Made by a program: the position numbers and the translations under genes. The notes under the pieces were generated by a model that searched no databases, was not told where the DNA came from, and saw only the letters and a program-made list of their open reading frames with translations. This document shows positions 26,126 through 33,205 of a stretch of DNA of 64,000 nucleotides, one piece after another (within the stretch, counting starts at the first letter, position 1; each line of letters starts with the position of its first letter). Origin of the DNA: Xanthomarina gelatinilytica (GTDB lineage Bacteria; Bacteroidota; Bacteroidia; Flavobacteriales; Flavobacteriaceae); assembly GCF_000348685.1 (NCBI RefSeq), contig NZ_ANLA01000005.1:1-64000 (forward strand), written 5' to 3'.

Positions 26126-26313
26126 ACCACCCTTGCTCAACTCGCAGCCGGCTCGCGCCTTTTAGATTACCTGCTAAAACCCGTAGTCATACATAAAATT
26201 TCACAAATAAAAAAAACATTATTTAAAAAAAACGAAAAAATAAAAACCGTTTTTTTTCTAAAAAAAGTTTGTCATATATTTACAATAAACCACTTTAAAT
26301 CAATTCGTTATTT

Positions 26314-26745
26314 ATGAAAGTCATTAAGCCTTCAAAGGTGTTTTTAGGGCATATTTATATAGAATATATCGGTAATAATATGATCTTTTTAAACTCTGAT
26401 GATGACAGAATTTTTGAAAATGTTCATCTCTTTGAATATATATCTTTAAAGGATGGAATAAGGGCTAATTGTAGTTTTAAAATTGTTTTGTTAGGCCTTA
26501 AATATATAGTAGGATTTAAAGATATGACAATCTATAAATTTGATACAGTAACTAACAAATACTTTGAAGATGACTGGTCTTTTTTAGTGGAATACGAAAC
26601 ATTTACAAACAGAAATATATTTATGGTTACTGGAAAATTAACTATATACAATAAAATTAGTGAATCAGATGGCAGAAATGAAACTTTTAGCTTTAAACTA
26701 ATATTTGATAACAAAGAAGAAATTAATAATTTATTTAAACATTAA
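26314..26745 (+). CDS. Unknown 143-aa protein
   Basis: 143 aa, beta-rich pattern with many aromatic and Ile/Val positions (VFLGHIYIEYIGNNMIFLN, FKIVLLGLKYIVGFKD, NIFMVTGKLTIYNKI). No signal peptide and no motif that I can name. The next unknown gene follows after 22 bp, so they form a pair inside the element, downstream of the non-coding region. A toxin-antitoxin-like or defence pair is possible but not shown. Confidence 0.65.
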   Translation: MKVIKPSKVFLGHIYIEYIGNNMIFLNSDDDRIFENVHLFEYISLKDGIRANCSFKIVLLGLKYIVGFKDMTIYKFDTVTNKYFEDDWSFLVEYETFTNRNIFMVTGKLTIYNKISESDGRNETFSFKLIFDNKEEINNLFKH

Positions 26746-26767
26746 TCAATAAAAAACACACCTATAG

Positions 26768-27499
26768 ATGCAAAAATTTTATGAAACGTTCCACGAATTG
26801 GTAAAAAAAAGGGTTGAAAAATATAATGCTTTTAATGTCTTTGGGGAAGATAGCATTAGGTATGACTTTGCTTTTACAGCTGTTAACACCTATAATCTAA
26901 CATCAATAGATGTTATTTTGGAACAACCCATGCCTAAAACACAATTTATAAACCAAATACAAATCAATAATCAAGGACAAGGTAGAAAAAACAAAAAACC
27001 AGAATTTGATTTGCGTATAGATCCAAAAAACAAATTAAAGCAAGGCATTATAGCCGAATTCGCATACTTTAGACGCACTGCCATCTCTAAAAATCAAGCG
27101 CGCCCTAAAAACCATGGTAAAATATTAAATGATATGTTTAGGTTGGCATTATTAAAACATTATACTAATGAAGAAAATGATACTCTTTATTCAGACTTTT
27201 CCAAGTATAAATGTTTATTAGTTTGCGTAACGGATGATGAAATGATTGATTATGGTATTGGTGGTCGGAATAATACTGTTCCAATTCAAGTAGATTACCC
27301 TTCTATTGATTCTGCTTTTTTAAATACATTGACTATTACTTCTAATAAACAGATACAGCCTATGTTTAAGGATAAGCTAACCGATCTAAATCTAATTGTT
27401 AATGCAAAACGAGTTTTCTGTAAGGAAGAAGCATCTACAATAAATTTACCCAAATGGGTCACATGGATTTGGGAAGTAGATTATAGTATTATAAAATAA
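26768..27499 (+). CDS. Unknown protein, possible degenerate PD-(D/E)XK nuclease
   Basis: 243 aa. The order RYDFAF (31-36), PEFDLRID (78-85), GIIAEFAYFRR (93-103) and ILNDMFRLALL (119-129) followed by a buried strand KCLLVCVTDD resembles small restriction-endonuclease-fold proteins, in which the third segment is normally E-x-K. Here the expected Lys is Ala99 (E97-F98-A99), so activity may be lost or use another residue. The fold call is inference from pattern only. It is the last gene of the unknown pair and is followed by a structured segment. Confidence 0.55.
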   Translation: MQKFYETFHELVKKRVEKYNAFNVFGEDSIRYDFAFTAVNTYNLTSIDVILEQPMPKTQFINQIQINNQGQGRKNKKPEFDLRIDPKNKLKQGIIAEFAYFRRTAISKNQARPKNHGKILNDMFRLALLKHYTNEENDTLYSDFSKYKCLLVCVTDDEMIDYGIGGRNNTVPIQVDYPSIDSAFLNTLTITSNKQIQPMFKDKLTDLNLIVNAKRVFCKEEASTINLPKWVTWIWEVDYSIIK

Positions 27500-27545
27500 A
27501 AAAGTTTGCAAATTTAGTAGCCTTTCTTCATCCACCGCCATTATA

Positions 27546-27700
27546 CTATAAAGTTCAAGCCCTCCGGGTTTTGAAAATAATATTGCACCTACGTTTAGGT
27601 GCTTATTTTAAAAACCTTTCCCTGGGCAATATTTTTTCCAAAAAACTTGACAGTATAGCCACGGCTCCAAGTTTTCGGCTTTCTTTTTTCTTTTTTTTTT
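27546..27700 (+). other. Highly structured non-coding segment ending in T-rich tract
   Basis: The intergenic region 27500-27912 has no gene but a nested fold: outer stem CTATA/TATAG and TCAAG/CTTGA (27546-27559 with 27646-27658), inner stem ATATTGC/GCAATAT (27580-27586 with 27626-27632) and central hairpin GCACCTA/TAGGTGC (27585-27591 with 27596-27602), then AGCC/GGCT and a T-rich tract (27679-27700). This could be a small structured RNA with a terminator, or just a compound terminator for the gene upstream. The remaining 200 bp hold nothing recognisable. Confidence 0.5.
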
Positions 27701-27912
27701 GTCTAAAAAATTATTTGAAGGGGGAGTTGGAGTAAATATTGATACTCTAATTGAATAATAATAGAATTGAATGTAAAAGGAAGCATTACAAGAATTTAAA
27801 AGTCTTATCTGAAGATTATTAACGTATTTTATAGTATAAAGAAATAGGGGTTAATTCCCTATTAAGTCCGTACCAAGTCCGAATGAGTATTAATTAAAAA
27901 TTGTTATATGTT

Positions 27913-28554
27913 ATGGGAAAAATAGCCCAAGGAATTTTAGGAGGACTATCTGGAAAGGTAGGAAATGTTATTGGTGGTAATTGGAAAGGAATTGATTATT
28001 TAAGAATTAAGCCTTCCAGTGTTGCTAACCCAAGAACAGAAGGACAAGTAAATCAAAGAAATAAATTTACTGTTACGTTAGAGTATTTACAGCCTAATCT
28101 TGCATTTGTGCAAAAAGGATATAAAAACTATGCGGTTAAAATGACACAGTTTAATGCAGCTATGTCTTATGTTTTAAACAATGCTATTACCGGAATTGCA
28201 CCCAACTTTACAGTTGATTACACTTTAGCCTTGTTGAGTAGAGGAAATCTATCAGGTGTATTGAATCCGGGTACAGATTTAGCAACACCAGGAGAAGTAA
28301 CGTTTACATGGGATGATAACTCTTTAGAAGGAAATGCTAATCCAACAGATAAAGCGATGTTATTGGTTTATAATCCAAGTAAGAACGAGTCTATTTCGCA
28401 ATTAGAAGGCGCTGATAGAACAGTTGGAACAGAAACACTAATTATACCATCAACTTATGCAGGGGACACTGTAGAGTTGTTTATGGCATTCATTGAAGCT
28501 GATGGCTCCAGAGTATCAAATAGCGTTTATTTAGGTAGTGGTACGGCATCTTAA
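27913..28554 (+). CDS. DUF6266-family protein
   Basis: 213 aa from ATG 27913 (MGKIAQGILGGLSGKVGNV); the TTG 12 nt upstream is unlikely. The N-terminus with GNWKGIDYLRIKP, NPRTEGQVNQR and the helical FLQ/YLQP segment is the hallmark of DUF6266, found widely and often in several copies in Bacteroidota. The C-terminal half is beta-rich (EVTFTWDDNSLEGNANPTD). Function unknown. It is the last gene inside the element. Confidence 0.85.
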   Translation: MGKIAQGILGGLSGKVGNVIGGNWKGIDYLRIKPSSVANPRTEGQVNQRNKFTVTLEYLQPNLAFVQKGYKNYAVKMTQFNAAMSYVLNNAITGIAPNFTVDYTLALLSRGNLSGVLNPGTDLATPGEVTFTWDDNSLEGNANPTDKAMLLVYNPSKNESISQLEGADRTVGTETLIIPSTYAGDTVELFMAFIEADGSRVSNSVYLGSGTAS

Positions 28555-28579
28555 AAGTGATCCTAGATTAATAGCGATT

Positions 28580-28609
28580 AAACCGTTACATTAATTTGTA
28601 GCGGTTTTT
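28580..28609 (+). terminator. Terminator of the DUF6266 gene
   Basis: AAACCGTTAC pairs with GTAGCGGTTT (one G-T type mismatch), followed by TTT. It lies 26 bp after the stop codon. Confidence 0.7.
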
Positions 28610-28611
28610 AT

Positions 28612-28632
28612 TTGCACCTTATTTTGCACCCT
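28612..28632 (+). promoter_or_regulatory. Probable recombinase arm-type site, right
   Basis: Two TTGCACC copies 13 bp apart, matching the left site at 12402-12422 at 19 of 21 positions in the same orientation, 44 bp inside attR. Confidence 0.5.
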
Positions 28633-28636
28633 AAAA

Positions 28637-28675
28637 ACAAAAAACCCCGTAAACATTGATGTTACGGGGATTTTA
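28637..28675. terminator. Element-borne terminator for tRNA-Phe
   Basis: A-run, stem CCCCGTAA, 9-nt loop, stem TTACGGGG, T-run. It abuts the tRNA 3' end and serves the minus-strand tRNA gene, replacing the original terminator left at 12227-12256. Confidence 0.8.
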
Positions 28676-28690
28676 TGGTGGTGCCTCCAG
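28676..28690. repeat. attR core repeat
   Basis: Same 15 bp as 12258-12272, here inside the intact tRNA-Phe gene (its last 15 nt). Confidence 0.88.
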
Positions 28691-28751
28691 GAATCGAACC
28701 AGGGACACAAGGATTTTCAGTCCTTTGCTCTACCAACTGAGCTAAGGCACC
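28676..28751 (-). tRNA. tRNA-Phe (GAA), CCA encoded
   Basis: Minus-strand cloverleaf of 76 nt: acceptor GGTGCCT/AGGCACC, D arm GCTC...GAGC, anticodon stem AAGGA/TCCTT with loop CTGAAAA (anticodon GAA), variable loop GTGTC, T loop TTCGATT, discriminator A and encoded CCA. The T stem CCTGG/CCTGG has a U-U mismatch in the middle pair. Its 3' end is the integration site of the element. Confidence 0.95.
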
Positions 28752-28812
28752 AGTCGCTTATTTGCGGACTTGGACAATTAAAATCAAATGTTTTCAATCA
28801 TTCAAGCGGGTG

Positions 28813-28845
28813 CAAATATATATTCATTTTTATTATTCGCCAAAA
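28813..28845 (-). promoter_or_regulatory. Promoter of tRNA-Phe (Bacteroidota type)
   Basis: On the minus strand TTTTG is followed after 20 nt by TATATTTG, a full match to the TTTG / TANNTTTG promoter of this phylum with allowed spacing. The tRNA 5' end is about 60 nt downstream, leaving a short leader. Confidence 0.7.
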
Positions 28846-28894
28846 GAAAATAAATAAAAAATGGTTTTGTAAATTTACAAACTTAATTTAAGAT

Positions 28895-29626
28895 ATGAAT
28901 TTAGTTGTAGACGTTGGGAACACTTTTGTTAAATTAGCTGTCTTTCAGGATCATGACATGGTTTTTAAAACTGTGGTTGAGCTACAGGCTTTCCAACATG
29001 CGTTTGAAACTATTTTAGAAACTTATCCCAAAATAGATGCTTGTATCCTTTCCTCTGTTGGGAACTTGCATGATTTGGCGCTAAAGCAGCTAAAAAAGCG
29101 CTTGCCAGTGGTTGTATTGAATTCTGAAACCAAAATGCCTTTTAAAAATCTTTATGGGACCCCCAAAACATTGGGAGTGGATAGGTTGGCTTTGGTGAGT
29201 GCTGCTTCTGCTCAATTTTCAGGAAAAGATGTGTTGGTTATAGATGCAGGAACATGCATTACCTACGATTTTATAACCAAAGAAAACAGCTACTTGGGAG
29301 GAGCCATTTCACCAGGCTTGCGGATGCGATATCAAGCATTAAATAATTTAACGGCCCATTTACCGTTATTGGATACAAAGCGTCCCGATCATTTTATAGG
29401 ACAGTCCACAGAACAAGCCATTCATTCCGGGGTTGTTTTTGGTGTTTTAAATGAAATGGAAGGTGTTATAGAGGCTTATAAAGAAAAATATTCAGATTTA
29501 ACAGTTATTTTAACAGGTGGTGATGCTAATTTTTTGTCTAAACAATTAAAAAGTAGCATATTTGCCAACTCAAATTTCCTTTTAGAAGGATTGAACCATA
29601 TTTTACAATTTAATTCAACCGAATGA
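28895..29626 (+). CDS. coaX: Type III pantothenate kinase
   Basis: 243-aa CoaX, which phosphorylates pantothenate in the first step of coenzyme A synthesis. Motifs: NLVVDVGNTFVKLAVF (phosphate-binding, Asp6), GTPKTLGVDRLALVSAA, VLVIDAGTCITYDFI, GGAISPGLRMRYQAL and TVILTGGDANFL. Length is normal. It overlaps the next gene by 4 bp (ATGA). First host gene to the right of the tRNA-Phe element and divergent from the tRNA. Confidence 0.95.
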   Translation: MNLVVDVGNTFVKLAVFQDHDMVFKTVVELQAFQHAFETILETYPKIDACILSSVGNLHDLALKQLKKRLPVVVLNSETKMPFKNLYGTPKTLGVDRLALVSAASAQFSGKDVLVIDAGTCITYDFITKENSYLGGAISPGLRMRYQALNNLTAHLPLLDTKRPDHFIGQSTEQAIHSGVVFGVLNEMEGVIEAYKEKYSDLTVILTGGDANFLSKQLKSSIFANSNFLLEGLNHILQFNSTE

Positions 29627-30942
29627 TAAAAAAACTGGTATTCGTTTTTATTGCATTATTTGCAATTAAAAGTTACGCACAAGAGGGCACAGCCTCGCCA
29701 TATTCATTTTATGGCATGGGTAGCTTAAAATTTAAAGGGACCGTAGAGAGTAGAAGTATGGGAGGGTTGAGTGTATATTCTGATAGTATTCATATAAATC
29801 TAAGGAATCCAGCATCGTATGCTTCAAAAAACTTAGCCATATACAATAACGAAAGCAGGCCTGTAAAATTTGCCATAGGAGGAAGCCATACCAATGCCAA
29901 ATTAAAAAGCGATACAGCCTCAGATGAAGTCAATTCCTCCACCTTGGATTACCTGGCCATGTCCTTTCCTATTGGGAGGTTTGGTTTGGGAATGGGTTTG
30001 ATACCTTATACATCTGTGGGATATAAATTGGAAACCTTGAACAATAACAACGACCTTTCCACCAAGTTTAGAGGAGAAGGAGGCGTGAATAAAGTATATG
30101 CTTCCCTTGGATATCTGGTGATGGATGGGTTGAGTGTAGGTGTTGATTTGGGTTATAATTTTGGTAATGTTAAAAATAACACCATTGAGTATGTTTACAC
30201 AAACGAAGGCACTTTGGCACAATACCAAACCCGTGAAGACAACCGATCGGATATTGGTGGTTTGAGTGCCAATTTTGGGGTTATTTTTTCCAAAATGATC
30301 CAGGATAAATTTGAATTGACAACCAGTCTTACGTTTAGACCGGAAATGAATTTGAATTCCGAGAACTCACGTACCTATAATACCATTACCATTAATGCGA
30401 TAAACGATCAAGAATACGTGATCAATTCCATAGAAGCAGATTTGGCCTCTCAAGGGTTAAAAAGCACAGATTTGGTATTGCCTACCAAATTATCCCTTGG
30501 AGCAGGAATTGGGCAGCCAAGAATCTGGTTTGTTGGGGCAGAATACACGTACTTAAATACCAAAGCGTTTAAAAACGAATTGTATGCTTCAAGTGATTCT
30601 GCAGGAAACGTTACCTATTCCAATGCCTCCACAGTATCCATAGGAGGTTTTGTGATACCAGATTACAATTCGTTTTCAAGTTACTTTAAAAGAGTGGTTT
30701 ACAGGGCTGGAGTTCGTTTTGAAGGCACTGGTTTAAACATCAACGATCAGGCCATAAACGAGTTTGGCATATCTTTTGGAGTAGGGTTACCAATGGGAAA
30801 CACGTTCTCCAATGCCAACATAGGTGTTGAGTTTGGAAAAAGAGGAACAACCAGCGAGAATTTAATACAAGAAAATTTCATTAATTTTCAACTAAGTTTT
30901 TCATTTAACGATAGATGGTTCCAAAAAAGAAGATTTAATTAA
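29623..30942 (+). CDS. Outer-membrane beta-barrel protein
   Basis: 439 aa with a signal peptide (LVFVFIALFAIKSYAQ) and a long series of amphipathic strands, beginning TASPYSFYGMGSLKFKGTV and ending in FSFNDRWFQKRRFN. The start with YS(F/R)YG and 'RSMGG' is typical of a flavobacterial OmpP1/FadL-like group often placed between coaX and a TPR gene. Likely an outer-membrane channel or assembly protein; substrate unknown. Confidence 0.78.
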   Translation: MIKKLVFVFIALFAIKSYAQEGTASPYSFYGMGSLKFKGTVESRSMGGLSVYSDSIHINLRNPASYASKNLAIYNNESRPVKFAIGGSHTNAKLKSDTASDEVNSSTLDYLAMSFPIGRFGLGMGLIPYTSVGYKLETLNNNNDLSTKFRGEGGVNKVYASLGYLVMDGLSVGVDLGYNFGNVKNNTIEYVYTNEGTLAQYQTREDNRSDIGGLSANFGVIFSKMIQDKFELTTSLTFRPEMNLNSENSRTYNTITINAINDQEYVINSIEADLASQGLKSTDLVLPTKLSLGAGIGQPRIWFVGAEYTYLNTKAFKNELYASSDSAGNVTYSNASTVSIGGFVIPDYNSFSSYFKRVVYRAGVRFEGTGLNINDQAINEFGISFGVGLPMGNTFSNANIGVEFGKRGTTSENLIQENFINFQLSFSFNDRWFQKRRFN

Positions 30943-30959
30943 GTATAAAATAAATTATT

Positions 30960-32336
30960 ATGAAAACCAAAATTACATTATTGTTGTCGTTCCTATTCCT
31001 AGGAGTGAACTATGTATCTGCCCAAGATGAAGATTCAAGCACATTATCCATTATGAGTGAGTATGCCAAAGCAAAAAATTATGATGCAGCATATAAGCCT
31101 TTTATGGAACTGAGAAAGAGGAATCCTAATTACAGCAGAGCAATATATGTATACGGAGAAGACATACTTGAGGATAAAATTGAAAAATCCTCTGGAGCAG
31201 AGCAAGCTGCCTATATCAACGATTTGGTAAAGCTTTGGGAAGAAAGGGAAACGCATTTTGCCAGCAAAACCCCTAAAGGCGAATTTGGTGCCAAAGCTTG
31301 TCAGTTAATGTACGATTACAGGGAGGTTTTAAATAAAACGGACGAAGAATTATATGCGTGTTTTGATGCTGCTTATAAAGCAGATGCTGAAACCTTTACA
31401 AACCCTAAATCCCTTTATACCTATTTCTCTTTGATGGTAGATTTATTTGATGCCGGAAAAAAATCGGCTGGGGAATTATTCACCAAATACGATGAGGTTG
31501 TTGAGAAGGTAGACAGCGAAGTTGCCAATTACTCTGAAAACTTAAATGCCCTTATTGAAAAAGAAGATGCAGGAACTGCTTTAACCAGTAAAGAAGAGAG
31601 ATATAAAAAATCTTATGAGAGTTATTTAAATGCTTACGATCAAATTTCAAGTAGTATCAACAGTAAGTTAGGTTCTAGAGCGAATTGTGAAAACTTGGTG
31701 CCACTTTACACTAAAGACTTTGAGGCCAACAAAGATAATGCTGTATGGTTACAAAGAGCAGCCGGAAACATGTCGGCTAAAGAATGTACAGACGATCCTT
31801 TGTTCTTTAAATTGGTGAATGCGTATCACAATTTAAGCCCTTCAGCCAACTCGGCTTATTACTTAGGAATCTTAAAAGATAAGGAAGGTAAAACATCGGA
31901 AGCCATTAAGTTCTACGAACAAGCTTTAAGCCTGGAGTCTGATAGTTTCAAAAAAGCCAAGCTATATGAAAAAATTGGTGATAAATTAAAAGCTAGGGGA
32001 GATTTTGGTTCTGCTAGGGCTTACTTTAGAAATGCTTTAAAGTTCAACCCATCAAACGGAAGACCACATTTAAAAATTGCCGATATGTATAATAGAAGCG
32101 CCAATAACTGTGGAGACACCAACTTTAACAAGCGTGCTGTATTCTGGTTGGCTGCCGATGAAGCTGAAAAAGCAGGACGTGTGGACCCAACCTTAAAAAG
32201 TGCAGCAGCTCAAACAGCAGCCAATTACAGAGCTAAAGCACCTCAGAAATCTGAGATTTTCAGTGAGGGGAATGCTGGACAAAAAATCAACATTGGATGC
32301 TGGATTGGAGCCAGTGTTACTGTGCCAAGCTTATAA
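30960..32336 (+). CDS. TPR-repeat periplasmic protein
   Basis: 458 aa, signal peptide MKTKITLLLSFLFLGVNYVSAQ. Tetratricopeptide repeats are clearest at about 305-375 (SAYYLGILKDKEGKTSEAI, KLKARGDFGSARAYFRNALK). The middle part has a helical array with Cys residues near 120-130 and 240. Probably a scaffold in the envelope. It follows the barrel gene by 17 bp and is closed by a strong terminator. Confidence 0.82.
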   Translation: MKTKITLLLSFLFLGVNYVSAQDEDSSTLSIMSEYAKAKNYDAAYKPFMELRKRNPNYSRAIYVYGEDILEDKIEKSSGAEQAAYINDLVKLWEERETHFASKTPKGEFGAKACQLMYDYREVLNKTDEELYACFDAAYKADAETFTNPKSLYTYFSLMVDLFDAGKKSAGELFTKYDEVVEKVDSEVANYSENLNALIEKEDAGTALTSKEERYKKSYESYLNAYDQISSSINSKLGSRANCENLVPLYTKDFEANKDNAVWLQRAAGNMSAKECTDDPLFFKLVNAYHNLSPSANSAYYLGILKDKEGKTSEAIKFYEQALSLESDSFKKAKLYEKIGDKLKARGDFGSARAYFRNALKFNPSNGRPHLKIADMYNRSANNCGDTNFNKRAVFWLAADEAEKAGRVDPTLKSAAAQTAANYRAKAPQKSEIFSEGNAGQKINIGCWIGASVTVPSL

Positions 32337-32366
32337 TGGACAAGACAGGTTTACATAACATAAATT

Positions 32367-32403
32367 ACATAGTCATAGCGCATGCTGTGACTATGTTTTT
32401 TTA
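32367..32403 (+). terminator. Strong terminator after TPR gene
   Basis: ACATAGTCATAGC pairs with GCTGTGACTATGT (12 of 13) around a GCAT-type loop, followed by seven T. Confidence 0.88.
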
Positions 32404-32420
32404 TATGATACATTTATAGC

Positions 32421-32972
32421 ATGGACCTCAATCATTCGTTTAAAGTGTTTTTTGTTTGCCCTGTGGTTTTAAGCCTGTTCCTTTCGTGTAAAAACAATTT
32501 TGAAGAGGTTAAAAAAATTGGGATATCAGAAAACGAACCTATAGGCATTGCAGAGCATATCAATTTAAAATATACAGATTCTGGTCGGGTAACCGCCAAT
32601 TTAAAGAGTCCTAAAATGTTGGATTATTCCAATAGGGAGTTTGCCTTTAACGAGTTTCCAGATGGCATAGATTTGGACTTGTTTGATGAGCAAAACCAAA
32701 AAAGCAACGTTATAGCAGACTATGCCATAGTTTACGACAAAACCGGAATTATAGATTTGCAAGGCCATGTGGTACTTTCTTCCACCAATAAAGACACCTT
32801 GTTTGCAGAACAGTTGTATTACGACCAAAATAGGGAATGGCTTTTTACAAACAAGCCAGTCACCTTTAGAACCGGAAGGGATGTTATAAACGGCAAAGGC
32901 TTCGATTCCGATACCAAGTTTACCAAAGCCCAAGTTTTGGAAATTGATGGAATCATCACACTTGACGAATAA
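32421..32972 (+). CDS. lptC: LptC-family lipopolysaccharide export lipoprotein
   Basis: 183 aa. Signal with lipobox LSLFLSC (Cys23). The body has the LptC/OstA-type beta-jellyroll pattern (ADYAIVYDKTGIIDLQGHV, LFAEQLYYDQNREWLFTNK), as in the periplasmic bridge that moves LPS from LptBFG to LptA/LptD. E. coli LptC has a membrane helix, whereas flavobacterial forms often carry a lipobox, as seen here. Confidence 0.85.
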   Translation: MDLNHSFKVFFVCPVVLSLFLSCKNNFEEVKKIGISENEPIGIAEHINLKYTDSGRVTANLKSPKMLDYSNREFAFNEFPDGIDLDLFDEQNQKSNVIADYAIVYDKTGIIDLQGHVVLSSTNKDTLFAEQLYYDQNREWLFTNKPVTFRTGRDVINGKGFDSDTKFTKAQVLEIDGIITLDE

Positions 32973-33010
32973 TTCTGTATCTTTACCCCATCATTTTTAA
33001 TATATACTAA

Positions 33011-33202
33011 ATGAAACTATTTAAGTTTTTCCAATACGCCTATTTGTTTTTTGCTGTTATCTTTATTTACGATGCTGTTTCAAAATACATGGAAACAGGA
33101 CAGGTAGAATACACTTCCTTATTATTGGCAGCAGCAGCTATTTTTATGTTTTTCTTTAGAAAACGATTCAACAAAAAATTTGAGAACAAAGACCGTAATT
33201 AA
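33011..33202 (+). CDS. Small two-helix membrane protein
   Basis: 63 aa with two membrane segments (FQYAYLFFAVIFIYDAV and LLLAAAAIFMFFF) and a basic C-terminal tail (RKRFNKKFENK). Lies between lptC and the CBS-domain gene, 3 bp before the latter. Function unknown. Confidence 0.75.
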   Translation: MKLFKFFQYAYLFFAVIFIYDAVSKYMETGQVEYTSLLLAAAAIFMFFFRKRFNKKFENKDRN

Positions 33203-33205
33203 AAC

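Larger units (their letters stand above)
25177..26313. other. 1.1-kb hairpin-rich non-coding region
   Basis: Apart from a 42-codon minus-strand ORF (entered separately), I see no gene. The region is visibly richer in G+C than its neighbours and holds several inverted repeats (25370-25413, 25461-25511, 25557-25565 with 25638-25646, 26085-26125) and a direct CTGCGGGT repeat (25536 and 25647). This suggests structured RNA, recombination sites or the remains of an older mobile unit. The last 150 bp before 26314 are A/T runs and probably hold the promoter of the next gene. Confidence 0.55.
12258..28690. mobile_element. Integrative element in tRNA-Phe carrying restriction/defence genes
   Basis: About 16.4 kb bounded by 15-bp direct repeats (12258-12272 and 28676-28690) that equal the 3' end of the intact tRNA-Phe gene at the right border. 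A tyrosine recombinase gene starts 180 bp inside the left border, near-identical 21-bp sequences lie inside both ends, and two excisionase-like HTH genes follow. Cargo: a type ISP restriction-modification enzyme, exonuclease VII subunits, a Clp-fold protease and several unknown genes. No relaxase, coupling protein, mating-pair or capsid gene is seen, so it is best called a genomic island or integrative element that may need a helper. The borders are strongly supported; mobility today is inference. Confidence 0.88.

Noticed and set aside
25586-26140. Two minus-strand ORFs (74 and 80 codons) in the hairpin-rich region
   Set aside because: Both begin with TTG, overlap inverted repeats and lack protein-like features. 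Kept as non-coding, unlike the 42-codon ORF with a clear ribosome-binding site.
12258-28690. Prophage or conjugative transposon
   Set aside because: No capsid, portal, terminase, relaxase, TraG or mating-pair genes were found in the interval.
29920-30228. Antisense ORFs of 60-130 codons inside long host genes (this and many like it)
   Set aside because: They mirror well-supported genes on the other strand and show no independent features.
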